This document shows positions 20,025-32,624 of a stretch of 64,000 bases of DNA, one piece after another. Origin of the DNA: Drechmeria coniospora (Eukaryota; Ascomycota; Sordariomycetes; Hypocreales; Ophiocordycipitaceae); the NCBI RefSeq assembly GCF_001625195.1, contig NC_054390.1:2628027-2692026 (forward strand). Reading direction: 5' to 3'. Each line of letters opens with the position of its first letter. Position 1 is the stretch's first letter. The notes under the pieces were generated by a model. The model made no database searches and had not been told where the DNA came from. It was given only the letters and a program-made list of their open reading frames with translations. A program made the position numbers and the translations under genes.

Positions 20025-23000
20025 TTAGGAAACTCCAATCATTTCTCCCAAGAGCAATGATTGGAATGCTTCAATAGCCTCGCCAATTTTAATCAAGACC
20101 CCAGCCGACAACATCTTTACCTCATTCTCCTCCCCTCCGTCATCGCCTCTTGTCCTCTCGAAAACACCACTGACCCACTCCCTCGTCTCTACCATCTCCC
20201 TTCCATGCTCTTGGCAAACTCTCCGCATGTCATCCTGGTTCACCTCGAGCAGCACAGCCATGGCCACGAACCAACCCTTCATGGCGCCTATGTCACCTAG
20301 TACGTGCACCCGGGTGCGGAGCAACAAGTCCCAGAGCTCCGAGGTGAGCTGTGGGAGGGACAAGGTCGAAGGACCGGCTGCGTTGACCACGATGCCCAGC
20401 GTCTGGAGATATAGAGAGAGAAGGGCGGGGTTTAGGACAACGGATTTGGAGGATCGAAGTGCAAGTTGAAAGTGAGCTGTGAGGGGGGAGAAAAACGAGG
20501 CGGCCAGGAGTGCGGCGGTTGTATTCGGTATGGCGCGGATCTGTGGCCGGGTTTGGGACTTTGCCTTGTACCGTGCGGTAAATGTCTGAAGCTTCAGCAC
20601 ATCTGGCCCTGTTGTCGCATCTGCCGCTTCAACAGCCAGCGGTCCGAGGAAGCTGGATGTAAGAGAGCGTGCTATCTCTCCGAGCGAATTCGGTGGTAGG
20701 CTCTTTAGGAAAGATTGAGAGGGTCGGCGAGGTCGTGTGGCCGAATCTATGAAGAGCCTCTCCATCTTTTCGGGAAGCTTCTTGGAAGGGAAGGCTATCG
20801 TATCTTGATAGCTTGAAGTATCGTAGCCCGCTATTTCCCTTGCCGAAAGCCCCAAGGTGATGAGTACCGATGTTCGTTGAGCAAGCGAGTAGTCTCCCTC
20901 GAAAAATGTGCGAGCAAACCAGGGCGCCATGGCCTTGGGTTGAGAAGCCACAAGGGCTATCATTCCTTGCTGTCTAAGCTCTAGGAAGTCCTCAAGCTCA
21001 TATTTGTCTTGTAGGCCTACCAGGAGCCCGGCCACTTCGTCGGCATGTGAGCTGACTTCTGTTCCGTAGTTGGCTTTCCGGCGAATCAGAATCGGAGCCG
21101 TCCGAAGGGCCAACTTTTGTTTCTCATAATTTTCAGAATCACGAAGATACGTTATCAGGTCTCTAATGTAAACCGGTGCTTTGGGCTTATTGCGCTGAAC
21201 AAGAGTGGCGTCGTCGTCTGAATCCTCGGGGTCAGAGCCCTTGGGGTATGGTACGAGGTCGTCATCATCGGAGGATTCGATCTCCTCGATAATAGCTTTT
21301 GGGATCGTTTGCTTTACAGCAGGTTTAGGTATTGGTCTACGATCCACTTTTGCTCTCTTCCCAGTCGTCTCGGCAGGGAATGAAGCTTGGGGATCTGGCT
21401 GTGACGAAGAGAGGAGGGAGTGGAAGGAACCGACAGGGTCAGAGATGCTGCTGACTCCTTTCAGCCACTCTGCCTCATCCGTACCCATTTCGTCCATGTG
21501 AAAGTCCAGCCTTTTCTTGCTGTCGACCAAGGCAGAGAGAGATTCTCCCACCGCCATACCCAAGAAACGTGCTCTTGCTTGCGTTGCGGCAATCCGGTTC
21601 GATATTGCGGTCAGATAGGTGCCGGATCTGAGAAGCATGGCTAATTTGATTGGCGACTGCCTTGCGACATATCCCGCACAAAGAAGCAGCACTTGAGTAT
21701 GAGCTGCGCCATGTTAGCTTCATCGACCCATTCACCACATGAACCAGCTAACCTTCTTGCTGGAGAATGGCGGCATGCTTGACGTAAAGCTGATCTCCAA
21801 ACTGAGCCAGGGATCTCTCCAACACCATTGTTATCGTCTCTCTATCCTTTGCAAGTACAGCAACAACAGCTCGGCGAATTCCAATACTGTCTCCAAGACC
21901 AGCTCCCGAAGCGGCAGTGCACCAGTTAATGAAATGAGCTCTGTTAGACTCATCTCTGCCAACGACTGCGTCAAGAAGCCCCGCAACTGCTGAAATGATG
22001 GTATTTTGTGCCGAACCGTCCAGAGTGAGGTTGTTGAGAAACCGTTGCGCTAGATACTTGATGAGAATTTCCATAACCTTCTTCGACACCTGATGTTGAG
22101 AGAGGCAAATTTTAGCGAAGATGTTGGGGGAGGGCTTGTTTGACAGCAAAAGCAGGTCTGTTACGGTATTGACCAAGCATTCTGCGACAGGTCAGCAGTG
22201 GCTGAAAGATGCGCAAGTAAACTAACCAAAGGAACGTACCGGGATATCCGAGAGACATTGAGCGGTGGAACACTTTGGATATAAATGAGACTTCTTCTTC
22301 GTTCGGCTGCATGCTTGACCATGAAACGATATTGCGGCCGACCCATCCACTGAACTCGATTCCGTCGGCGATCCACAAGGTTCCCGAGGGAATTTTCTTT
22401 GATGCGATATCCAGAGCCTCGGCAGCGAGAGAAACAACTTTTCCGGTGGTAATGAACGAGACCAGATTTTGAGACTGGACCTTCGTTTGGGTTGCGCCAG
22501 ACAATCCGGAGGTGGAAGCGACCCAGATAGTGCGCAATGAGTCTTCTCCATCCAGCAGGGCGGTCAGGAGATGCAAGAATATCTCGAGGTTTACATCTAG
22601 ACCAATCTGCTTCGTCCTTTGGCCGCTAATGGTTGCCTCTCGAATCACGGCTTTGATGTGAGCCATGACTGCATTTAGGCCAGTGACGGTCCGAAGACAT
22701 TGGAGCAGCAGGTCCAAATCTGCAGGCTCCCCATCGTCTGCCGAGCCCTCCTGCAGAAGGGTCCAGTAGTTTGGAACAATTTCGGTGACTAAGACCTGAA
22801 TGATTGCTGCACTTTTTGGGCTTGGGACTTGGAGCTGGAATGACGACGGCGAATCGTCCTTCGTGAGATAGCGTAACGTTGCCGTTAGCCCATCATACCC
22901 AGGCTGGTTTTTCAGGACCTCGAGAGCAGCGTCGGCCGAGGATACGTTCGGTATTGCCTTTTCATCCTGTATCTTATCTGAAGAGTTCTCCTCGGAAAGA

Positions 23001-23065
23001 AGGGACTTCGTTTCCCTCTTTGATCTCAGATATGTGGTGCTGACTGGGGTGAGCAGCTCGTCCAT
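20025..23065 (-). CDS. TEL2: Telomere length regulation protein TEL2 (TTT complex)
   Basis: Three exons: 23065-22240, 22181-21753 and 21691-20025, joining in phase to 973 residues. The conserved TELO2 core is plain: PVYIRDLITYLRDSENYEKQ, LRTAPILIRRKANYGTEV, ELRQQGMIALVASQPK, APWFARTFFEGDYSLAQR. The N-terminal half is alpha-solenoid-like. TEL2 works with TTI1 and TTI2 and Hsp90 to stabilise PI3K-like kinases (ATM, ATR, TOR) in the cytosol. An acidic stretch near residue 490 (EEIESSDDDDLVPYP) resembles CK2 sites that in other species recruit the R2TP complex. It is divergent from UBA3. Confidence 0.93.
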
Positions 23066-23531
23066 CGTCTAGCTGAATCTTGCTTGAAGTGCTCCCACGA
23101 GATGCTGTTCGGACAAGCCGAGACGAGCCTATGAGCAATGAATAGAATCTTCTGGAACCAAAATCTCTCGAAATCCAGTTGATTGTGTGAAACTTCGTGA
23201 AGCAATCGACGTGTGCATAGGCTGGAGCAAAACTGACTTGAAGTTGGGTTTGGCTTCCTAGCAGTGGATGAAGTACCGCCTGTAGACCGACCTCTACCTA
23301 GTGCCCACACCCGCTCAGTGGCTCAGTGGCGCGGCTTTGGAGTCGCCAAACAGCTCCCAATTGCACACCCCGCTACCCCCACCTTTACCTTGACCCATGT
23401 GGTTACCGAAAGGTCACCGAAACACGCAGAGCCAAGACGTCCTGACGCCTCAACTGAGCTGAGCTCCAAATCACCATCCCTCCGACTTCCTTCATCCGCC
23501 GGATACAACCAGGGGCTCCAATCCACCTCAA
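23066..23531. promoter_or_regulatory. Shared upstream region of TEL2 and UBA3
   Basis: 466 bases between two divergent start codons. I see no repeat cluster, no palindromic E-box and no convincing ORF. Both promoters must lie here. Confidence 0.45.
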
Positions 23532-25135
23532 ATGGAATCGCCTAGGATGAGCGCCGAGACGAAAGCCGCCGTCGTCACTGGCGTCACCAGCGAAGAAGCA
23601 CGATGGTATTTCTCTCCGGTCTTCCACAACTAGCCTAGGTGGACGCTGACAGTGTCTCACAGGAAGCATCTTGATCAGATCCGAAAGGTCGCTGGTCCCT
23701 TCACCGACCCGGAAGCCATGACAGAGGAATTTTTTTCGCAGTTAGAAAAGTTTAAGATCCTGTGAGTGGCATCCAATGGTGGTGGTGGTGAAAGAGGAAG
23801 CGGAAGCGCTGACGTTTTGTTGCGCAGAGTGATGTCGGTAAAGACCGCTGTATGTTGGTGAGAGGCATGTTCACTTTCTGACGCCCGAAACAGAGGCGCT
23901 GGAGGCCTAGGCTGCGAGATTCTCAAGAACTTGGCTATGTCTAAGTTCAAGAACATTCACGTCATCGACATGGGTGCGTCCCATCGTCCAAACCTGCCGT
24001 CACTCTCTACTCAATCGACCTCCCCTTCGACCGTCACCGACTAACCGTCACCCATCACCCAGATACTATCGACATCTCCAATCTCAACAGGCAGTTTCTC
24101 TTTCGAAAGTCGGACGTCGGCAAGTACAAGGCGGAGGTCGCGGCAAAGTTTGTCGAGAACAGGGTCCAGGGCGTTTCCATCACAGCCTACAACTGCCCCA
24201 TACAAGACTTCGACCAGGACTTTTACAAGCAGTTTCAGATCGTCATCTGCGGGCTCGATAGCATCGAAGCTCGGAGGTGGATGAACGCAATGCTTGTGGC
24301 CATCGCCGAGGAGTCGGACGACCCCGATAGCATCATTCCTCTCATCGACGGCGGCACCGAAGGATTCAAAGGCCATGCCCGTGTCATTCTTCCGTCGGTC
24401 ACTTCCTGCATCGAGTGCCAGCTTGAAATGCATGCACCCCGAGCTGCCGTTCCCCTCTGCACCATTGCTTCCATCCCGAGGCAGCCTGAACATTGCATCG
24501 AGTGGGCCCACCTCATCGCGTGGGAAGACGAGAAGCCATTTCCCAGCCTCGACAAGGACGACCCCAAGCATATTTCTTGGCTCTATCAGAAGGCCCTTGC
24601 TCGTGCCAACGAGTTCAACATTGGCGGCGTCACCTACGCGCTCACCCAAGGAACCGTCAAGAACATCATTCCGGCCATCGCGTCCACCAACGCCATCATC
24701 GCCGCCGCCTGCTGCAATGAGGCCTTCAAGATTGCCACCAACGCGGCGCCGTGCCTCGGCTTCGAGAGCAACTACATGATGTACTCTGGCAACGACAGTA
24801 TCTACACATTCACATTCAAACACGAGAAGAAGGATGACTGTCCCGTCTGCGGCAGGCAAGCTCGCCCCTTGACTGTCGACGCCTCCCTCACGCTGCAGGA
24901 CCTCCTGGATTCCTTGGCCATTCGGCCCGAGGCGCAGTTGAAGAAGCCGTCTATACGGGCGGAGAACAAGACGCTCTACATGCAGTTTCCGCCTGGACTG
25001 GAGGCGCAAACGAGACCGAACCTGGCCAAGACCATTACAGAGCTCGGCCTTGAGGATGGCCAACAGGTCGTCGTCACCGATCCCGCATTCCCCTTGGAGT
25101 TCAACTTCTTTCTAAAGTTCAAACCCGAGTCGTGA
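23532..25135 (+). CDS. UBA3: NEDD8-activating enzyme E1 catalytic subunit UBA3
   Basis: Five exons: 23532-23605, 23663-23761, 23828-23833, 23894-23973 and 24063-25135, giving 443 residues. The adenylation motif GAGGLG lies at residues 61-66, followed by [14 protein letters not shown]. The catalytic cysteine is Cys219 in [18 protein letters not shown]. The C-terminal ubiquitin-fold domain (from about residue 350) recruits the E2 UBC12. Together with ULA1 it charges NEDD8/Rub1 for cullin modification. The 6-base third exon, supplying Val-Ile of LVIGAGG, is the only joining I found that keeps the conserved core; its downstream donor GTCGGT is weak. The rest of the model is firm. Divergent from TEL2, convergent with RPC40. 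Confidence 0.92.
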
Positions 25136-25470
25136 TGAGAGGGACGAGCGGGTTGGGGGAGAGGAGAGCGAAGCGAGGGGTCGTGACAGCGGCAATGAGG
25201 AGGACAACAACCGCAGAGCCATCATCGCCACACACCACAAGATGATGGTATTCATTTTTTCTCCTGGCCATATTCGCGATATGAGTGGTTAAATTCGAAC
25301 AGGAAGGTGGCCCAGGAAAGTGGCCCAGGAAAATGACACAGGAAGCGGATGTCATGAAAGGATGTCATGGTATCGTACCGCTCTATCTACCCGTTCCAAC
25401 GAAAAGCTAGGATTTACAGGAAGCCCGTAAAACACCGGCGGTAATGAAAGGCGCAACGGCAGCAGCCGCA
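25136..25470. other. Short convergent spacer between UBA3 and RPC40
   Basis: 335 bases that hold two 3' untranslated regions. A short imperfect repeat (GGTGGCCCAGGAAA then AGTGGCCCAGGAAA) lies at about 25305-25332. Nothing else is seen. Confidence 0.5.
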
Positions 25471-26693
25471 TCACCGCGCCATGTTGACAACGTGCTGCTC
25501 AAGCTTCTTGCACTTGAGTTTCAGATGCTTGATGCACTCGAGGAAGAGCTCGTCACTATCCCACTGACCGGTGCTCTCAATCGAAAAGATGAAGTGATCT
25601 CTCCTCCGCCCCAGCTTCACCTTGCCCTCAAACTCGTGATGCCGCAGGCACTCCCTGCTGACTGTGTCCTTCATCGCGTCCTTCACGACAGCCTTGATCT
25701 CGCCCGCATGTCCCTCGTAAGGGCTGCCCGGTACACCGGCCTCCTTCTTGCTGACCGTGTCAAGCCCGATGACGCCTTCGGGGAAGCATCGGGCGAACTT
25801 TTCAGCATCAGCCCCGAGGATGGGTTTCAAAATCTGAATGGTAGGCATCAGCCGGTACGAGGCCGTCGCGACGGGAGAAAACTTGGCGTGGTCGGCACCG
25901 ATGCCCTTGTGCATGTGCATCGACAGGTTGATCGTCTGCCGCGGCCGCATCTTGGCAATCAGGATATCCGGGTTTACCGGCCGGATCGAATTCTCGCCGC
26001 TAAAGTATTCGGCTTGCTTGCCAGTCGGCACAAACACAATGTCCCTCGCGTACACGTGCGCGTTGTGATAGGCCTTGGTCGGGTCCGGCTCATCCGCCGC
26101 CGCCTCCTTGTTGACGGTGCATGTGACGTTGAGGTCCAGCCGCACCGTGTTCCAGTCGAAACAGCCCGCATAGGGATCCTCGCCCGCCTCGGGTTTCTTG
26201 TGCCACTTGAGAAAGTTGTGGATGCCGTCGCGGCTGCCGTTGAAGGGGATGAGGCCTAGACGGTGCGCCAACACCTCATCTTGGACGACCGACGTGTTGT
26301 TCTCAATGTAGACGTTCTCAATCGCCAGCGTAGGGATCTCGGAGATGAGGATGCGGCGGAAGGCATTCGCGAGCGAGGCGTCGAGCCCGACGAGGGAGAA
26401 GGACGCAAGCGAGGGCTCGTTCTGGTGGAAGTGAACGGAGAAGTCATCGCGGAAGCGGTCAATGGTGAAGGCCGCATCTTCGCCTGGCACATGGCCTGGG
26501 TAATCCGTCGACGTCACATGCGTCACAGTCTCGAGGTTGATTCCCACCGTCTTCAGCCCGCCGAAGGTCAGCACAACCACCAACCACCTGGATGTGACAA
26601 GCGTCGTGATACTGGGGGGGAACTCACATTTCGACGCTCCTTCTCTTCAGTGCTGGGTTTATTCCGCCATCCTGCTAGCTGCGTCGGAGCCAT
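25471..26693 (-). CDS. RPC40: RNA polymerases I and III subunit AC40 (RPC40/RPAC1)
   Basis: Two exons: 26693-26628 and 26550-25471, giving 381 residues. The first exon encodes MAPTQLAGWRNKPSTEEKE and ends RRN; the second continues TVGINLETVTHV, as in the family. The alpha-subunit-like core is clear: ASLANAFRRILISEIPTLAI, DEVLAHRLGLIPF, RPRQTINLSMHMHKGIGADH, KFSPVATASYRLMP. AC40 pairs with AC19 to nucleate assembly of both polymerases, in the role that the alpha dimer plays in bacteria. It acts in the nucleolus and nucleus. Upstream, the promoter holds a GGAGTACGGAGGACGGA variant of the dispersed word at about 26829. Confidence 0.95.
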
Positions 26694-27220
26694 CTCGGGC
26701 GTGTGGCTGGCCGCCGCTGGGAGCTTGTTTGTGATGATGGATTTTTGTTAATTTTTGGCGGCTGCCCCTCCAAAGTGAGTAAAAAGACGAACGACGACAC
26801 TTCAAAAGTCTGTAGCGCCAACGGAGCGGAGTACGGAGGACGGAATGTTACCTGGTTTACTTGCCTAGTATCCAGTACTTCATCGACTCGTTGTTAACGT
26901 TAGATACACCATGTATTCTGTACTTGCTTTCAAGCATGACCCCACTGCGGTAGCCACCCCACTGCCGGCTCCGTGATGTTCGACCTGAGAAGAAGGATGA
27001 CTTGACAATTGACAACGAAACCAAGACCATGAAACGCATGCTGCTTGCATTAATCCAGGCATACGCTGTAGAGGGTATGTTGGGTAACCATAGACTGCAT
27101 GCATGACGAGCCAAAACGATACAAGCACCACCTGCGGCCAATGCTTGTCATCCATAATCCATCCAACTAAAACTACAGGCATGCCTCCTGAAATCTGATC
27201 GAATCTCGTCATCCAGCAAT
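26694..27220. other. Spacer between NUP159 end and RPC40 start
   Basis: 527 bases carrying the NUP159 3' end and the RPC40 promoter. It contains one partial GTACGGA element near 26829 and a GTAC word near 26920. No real ORF is visible. Confidence 0.5.
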
Positions 27221-30200
27221 TTATTCAATGTCCTCCATGTTCCAAACACTAACGCCTTTCTTTTCCACGCTGCTCTTGAATTTTGCCAAGATAGCTTGTC
27301 GTCGCGCCTTCTTCCCCATCAACTCGTCCTTTTCCTCCTTGCTGAACCCACTCGCTTTCTTCCGCGGTGTCGAAGTCCTGCCTCCCCCCGGACCCAAAGA
27401 CATGACGCTCCCGGACAGACTTTGGCGCAATGTGCGCGATGGCGTCGACTCAGGCGACATCATGATGCTCCTCCTAGGTTGCGGCGTCACCATCGGAGAC
27501 CCCTCACGGCTGATGGACCCAAGGCGCATCGTCCGCACTTGCGTCTCTAGCACATCGATGTCTCCGCTCCGCTTCTCTGCCATCGATGTCATCTTGGAAA
27601 TAGTCCGCATCACGGCCTCGACAGTGGGCGCGTTGGCGTTGGCGCGCCCTGTGGTGCCCGTACAAGACGCCAGCCTCGTCTTGAGGAGCGTCAAGGCTTC
27701 TTCAGCTTGAGCCAGCAGTCGCGCAAAGTTGGTGAATTCTCGCCGGAGCTCGTTCTGCTGCGCGGCCTGCTCGGCACTGAGAGGTAGCGAGCGGGCAACG
27801 TCAGCCTGGCCAGGATCCAACCGAGTCATGATGACTCGTTTCAGGTCTTCCTGCTTGGCCCTCAGCCGTTGCATATCTCGGGCCACATCTTGGCAGGCGT
27901 CTTGCTTATCGTCCAGATCCTGCACGCGCCCGTCTTCCAGGTCGTTGTGCAGGTCGTTGTCCAGAACCTCGCCCAACTCTGAACCCTCGCACATGACCCA
28001 ATCATCAGGGTCTTCCAGGTCATCTTTTGTCCGACCCTCCTTCTTGATATTTTCCAGGTGGCCCTTGGTGAAGGCCTTGACGGCTCGCGAGTTCAGGCCC
28101 AGGGTATCGATCATCGAGTTGATATCACGATAAACCGCTTCCACCTGTGAGGGTATGCTGTCCTTCGCGGGCGGAGCGACGTTGGAATGCGCGATGAACT
28201 CATCCAAGTCCAGCGTACCTTCGACTTCCGACGCGAGAACCTTTTGCACCTCGTCGTCTTCTTCATCAACCAGCGGCTGAGCCTCCTCCGCCTCCTGACG
28301 CTCCTTAAGCTTTCGATGCTGAATGAGGAACTGGTCCTCGGCATGCGCCAGCTTCTCCTTGCTGACGATTGACGCGCCGAGCTGTGAAAGTGGCTTCTTG
28401 GATCCCAGGATTTGTGATGCCATACCGGGAGCACTGACCGACCGCGTCGCATCAGATCTGATAACTCGCTGTGATACGGCACCCCGCAACGGACTCGGCG
28501 ACCGCGGGCTGGTGGCACTGGGCAGAGGGAATACAGGTGCGTTTCGACTGATTCTGCCAAAGAGTGGCTTTGATCCATCCGTCGTTGACTTGCCTCCACG
28601 ATCGTCAAAAGAGCTTTGAACGCTGAAGCCTGGCGTAGGCGAGGGACCGTCCGTGCTAGGGCTCAGATCTTGTGCAACATCGACTCCGCTGCCTTCGGAT
28701 GCGTTGTCTTCTCCAAGGTCACTGTCGCTTTCGGCGCCTTCAGGAATGACAGGGATGTCAGATCGCCCCCTCGAAGGTGCTTTGGGGATAATAAAATCGG
28801 GCGGCAGTGGTGCATCGTCCGCTTCCGGCTCCGACTCGCTCAACCCGGCGCCGAAATCAGGGGGCAATGGAGCATCCGGCACAGCAGGCTTTGACAGCTT
28901 GGTAAAGTCAGGGGGTAGGGGTGCATCGTCTATCACTTTCGGTATATCAGCATCACGAGTTGTCGCAAGAGGTTTCGGGGTTGTTGAAATACCCGAGGTG
29001 AGCGACGCAACCTCCGGCTTGGAAGGCTTGCTCGCTTCTTCCTCCAACTTGATATTGGGTGTCGCCTGCTCCGCCGTGGACTCTGCTTGGGGAGAATCTT
29101 TCGGCTGACTGAAGAAACCCGAGAAGCCACCCGATTTTGGAGTTTCCAAAGTAGAACTACCAAAAATCCCAGCTGCGCCGTTGCTCTTGCTAGGCTGGCC
29201 AAACGAGGATGACTCCTGGGTGAGTGAGGGCGAAGGGCCAAATCTTGTTGGAGCAGGCGTAGTTGTGGGCGTAGTGGATTCCTGGTTCGAACGGGCCAAA
29301 AAGACGGATGTTGGTTCGGCTTGTGGTGTGCGTTCTGTCGACTCGGCAGCATCCATATCTTCGTCTTTAGCCGGAGGTGTCGTCGATCGGCCGACATCGC
29401 CGAGCGCTGATCCGAAAGCATTCCCGAACATTGAAGATCCAGTAGGCTGCTCGTTCACTTCATTCTGTTGCGTATCCGGCTTGAAGGAGGACTCTAACTT
29501 GAAGGGAGTTGCACCGAATACCGAACCTGAAGACTTTTCCTCCTTGGCGGAGAATACGGTATCCTTGCTGGTGGAGGTGGATGCAAATGGGTTGACGGTA
29601 GCCTTGCTTCCGCTGTCGAACAAGCGTGCACCTCCACTGTTGCTCGCGACGGAAGCAAAGCCGCCCGCGCCAGTTTGTTTGGCAAACCCAGCGAATCCGC
29701 CACCAGATGATGCAGCATCTGGTGTTGCCGCAAAAGGATTTCCAGCTTTGGCAAAGTTGGAGAAGCCAGACTGACCGAAAGCTGGAGGCCCGGAGGCCCC
29801 GGCCGAGGCCCAGGGCGAAGTGCGCATGCCGACTTGTGAGGACTGACCAAATCCTAGAGCGCTTGGTTTGCCAAAAGCCGCGCCCGAGGCAGACGGTGTG
29901 CCAAATGCGCTGGATCCAAACGTTGCTCCACCCGTGTTTGACGTTGGCGCTGCGGATGAAGCAGCCCACGGAGATGATTTTTGCCCTATCTGAGCGGCGG
30001 CGCCAAAGGCAGGCGTGGCGGCGGCAGAAGCAGGGGTAAACGCCGAGACTGTAGGGGCTGGCTTTGCCGGAGTAGCAATTGCGGTAGAGCCTTCGAGAGC
30101 GGAAAACCCGGAGTATGCGGTTCCTTTCCTGATAGAATCCGTATACACCACCCACCAGGAGCAAAGCACGCCTTCGTGCGTGAGAATCCACAAGCCCGGT

Positions 30201-31580
30201 AGCGGTCCCGGAGACTCTTCCAGTTCCTCGTCGGAAGGAATGGGCTTGTACACTCGTTCTTTGCTCGACAAGTCCAGCGCAACGCCGATAGGGGTCGAAT
30301 CATCCATGGCATCCGTCATAGGAAGCGTTGGCCGCTTCGTGTCATCAAGCAGCTCGGTGGTGGTGAAGACACCAGTGATGGTGTTTGCCGGCTTGTCATT
30401 GGCGAGCGGTGCGCTCGATCTGCTCAAGAGGCCAACCTCGGTGGATGCCGTCGACGATACGATGAGCAGATCCTGAAGATCTGGGGGGAAATCCTTCAGT
30501 CTCAAAATGGAATGATGAGCGACTTTTTCCGAGCCAAAGGGCTCGATGGGATCGGCAAGCTTTCTGAAAGTAAACGTTGAGGGCGGCTCCCTTGTGATGA
30601 TATGGTAGACGGAGTTCGGTGGCGATTCGCCCGAGGTGGAGTGAATGGAGAGGAAGAGGTTGTTCTCCAGCCAGGTGAGAGAGGAAACTGGACGGACGTG
30701 TCTCAGCAACGGAGTGGAGTGGAACAGATGCCAGTCGCTGTACATACCATGACAATTACCCAACCCAAGTGGCTTCGGGATTTCACCTTTAGCCGTTCCT
30801 TCGGGCGTCATCTGGTGGATGGAGCCGTCGGCGAGGCCGGCACAGAGCTGCTTGCCCTTGGTGCTCCAACTGATGCAGCTGACTTGGCCTTTGAGGACGT
30901 GGCTCAACCTCCTCTCCTTGAGATCGGCCATGTGAAGATTTCCACCACCCGTCACGATAGCACACAGCTCCGCTTTCTCGGGAGTCGGATTCGGGATAAG
31001 TGATCGGAGGGACTCGCCGTTGGTGGGAAGTTCAAAGACTGGGTTCGAGGACCCCTGAAGTAGGCTCTGCACTTCGTATACCGCAAGACCCCCCCCGGAC
31101 TCGGCAGAGAGAATTAGGTAATTCTCATCAGCAGTGAAAGCGATATGAGCCACACGCATGGGCATAGGCAAGGTGAGATGCGGCTGGAAGGGTCGGATAT
31201 CAGAGCTGCCATCTCTGGAAGACTCGAATGCTTTTCGAACAGCTTCTGTCTGCGCGACCACTACCTGGTCGGGCCCGGCGGCAGCAACAAGACCCCTTCG
31301 AGACGCAACGCTGAGGAGCGACGAAGTCGGGGCTGGCAGGGAGGTCCATGGGGAGGTCAGGCGAACCTTGGCATCACCGGCAACGGAGAGGAAGCCGAGG
31401 GCCTTGGGAGGATTTTCAGGTCAGTGGTGGTTCACGGGAAGAAGGTATTGGTAGAAGCATGGCGTTGGCGGGTTCGACACATACCTCTGTCTGGATCGTC
31501 TCCAAGTCGGGCCCAGAGTTGACCCCTCCAGCTGCACCGCCGGCCATGACATTTCCCGAGTTTCCAAATCCAAAAGCCAT
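27221..31580 (-). CDS. NUP159: Nucleoporin NUP159 (NUP214 family)
   Basis: Two exons: 31580-31485 and 31402-27221, giving 1425 residues. The N-terminal beta-propeller (about residues 30-440) matches the part that binds the DEAD-box helicase Dbp5. A central FG-repeat region follows (about 440-800; FGSSAFG, PAFGQSGF, SLFG-like units), then an acidic linker with three copies of DAPLPPDF, and a C-terminal helical, coiled-coil part (about 1090-1400) that anchors it with Nup82. It sits on the cytoplasmic face of the nuclear pore and acts in mRNA export. The first exon (MAFGFGNSGNVMAGGAAGG) is conserved in fungi. It is divergent from PUP1. Confidence 0.93.
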
Positions 31581-32624
31581 GTTTGAGGCAATGAACCAGC
31601 CTTGATGCGCGTTTTCGCAGTTCCTGGGGATGCCCCTTACATGGGCAGGAGTGTTCTCTCAATTCGAATTGTTGGTCAGGGTGGTACAGTTGTTGAACGT
31701 CGTTTTCGACGCACCGACAGAGCCCACTTTCAGGTTAGCTGAGAGATGTATGCGACTGGGGAGAGAAACTCGGCAAGATGACGACTCTGGCGCGAAAGGG
31801 GAATTGAAATGTGCAATGCCCCTGCACCCACAGGCAGTCACCGAGTTTGTCGCGACGCCTTTTCTGCAGCCGGATGTTGGCAGAAGTACTTTCCAAGCTA
31901 AACTTTTGGAGCTTTGCGCCATCACGTGCAGTGGAGCTCGAGCGAGCACCCAGCAACGCGTAGGCCCAGGTAAGTACCTACGTAAGTATAGTAAGGTAAT
32001 AGGACGTCGGTACGGAGTACGGAGTACGGAGTACAAGTAGTGATAATTTAGTAGTTGTGGTTGCTACTCCGTAGTGCATGCCCAGTTGGTACAGTGCTTA
32101 ATACTTGTGCTTGTACTTACGTAGGTACTAAGGTATACAGCATTCAGTGCTTGTACAGTACTCCGTATAGAGTACACCTAAGTACTAGGTAGCTACGGCG
32201 AACTTTTATGTGCACTTACAGGCACGGAGTACTCCATATTACAAGAGTACTGTACGGAGTACATAGGTACCTACTTAGTACTGTTACTGTACTGTAATGA
32301 TACTTAGGCACTAGTACTGGGTTACAGTACTTCGTAGCCTGCCTGCCAATCAAATACCACCTTCTTAGAGAGCTTCCAGGTAAGGCACCTGCATGCCTGA
32401 GGTACCGCGCCACCTGAACTTGTGAAGGCAGCTTTCAGCTTCGTCATCAACAGACCGACCTCATCTCCCATCCATCTTCTCCCACGGAGACTGGCCACGA
32501 CCCCTACAAACGCGGTCAATCAATTGTCTGCCCACGCCAGCCTACCAATTCCCATCCACTTTGCACACTTCGAGAACGGGACGCCTGTTTCTAGAGCGGA
32601 TTTACATCGCAGCCACCGCCCACC
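31581..32624. other. Divergent spacer between NUP159 and PUP1 with GTACGGA tandem
   Basis: About 1 kb. Next to NUP159 the sequence is ordinary and includes CACGTG at 31924-31929. From about 31970 to 32340 it is packed with GTAC words; a perfect tandem of GTACGGA covers 32010-32034 (three full copies and a GTAC). The last 250 bases before PUP1 are free of such words and are the likely core promoter. Confidence 0.6.
32010..32034. repeat. Tandem of the 7-base unit GTACGGA
   Basis: The unit GTACGGA is repeated three times in a row and closed by GTAC, so the array can also be read as overlapping copies of the 11-mer GTACGGAGTAC. It is the cleanest tandem form of the dispersed word in the window. 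Other tandem forms are at 41930-41947 (complementary orientation, GTACTCC unit), near 42092-42107 and near 47588-47604. Confidence 0.85.

Noticed and set aside
24041..25063. A 340-codon minus-strand frame over UBA3
   Set aside because: It is a shadow of the UBA3 coding frame, with an unnatural Val/Gly/Arg-rich product.
25444..26259. A 271-codon plus-strand frame over RPC40
   Set aside because: Shadow of the RPC40 coding region.
32010..32034. GTACGGA tandem as an interstitial telomere repeat
   Set aside because: Filamentous ascomycete telomeres use TTAGGG; the 7-base unit does not match and the arrays are short and scattered.
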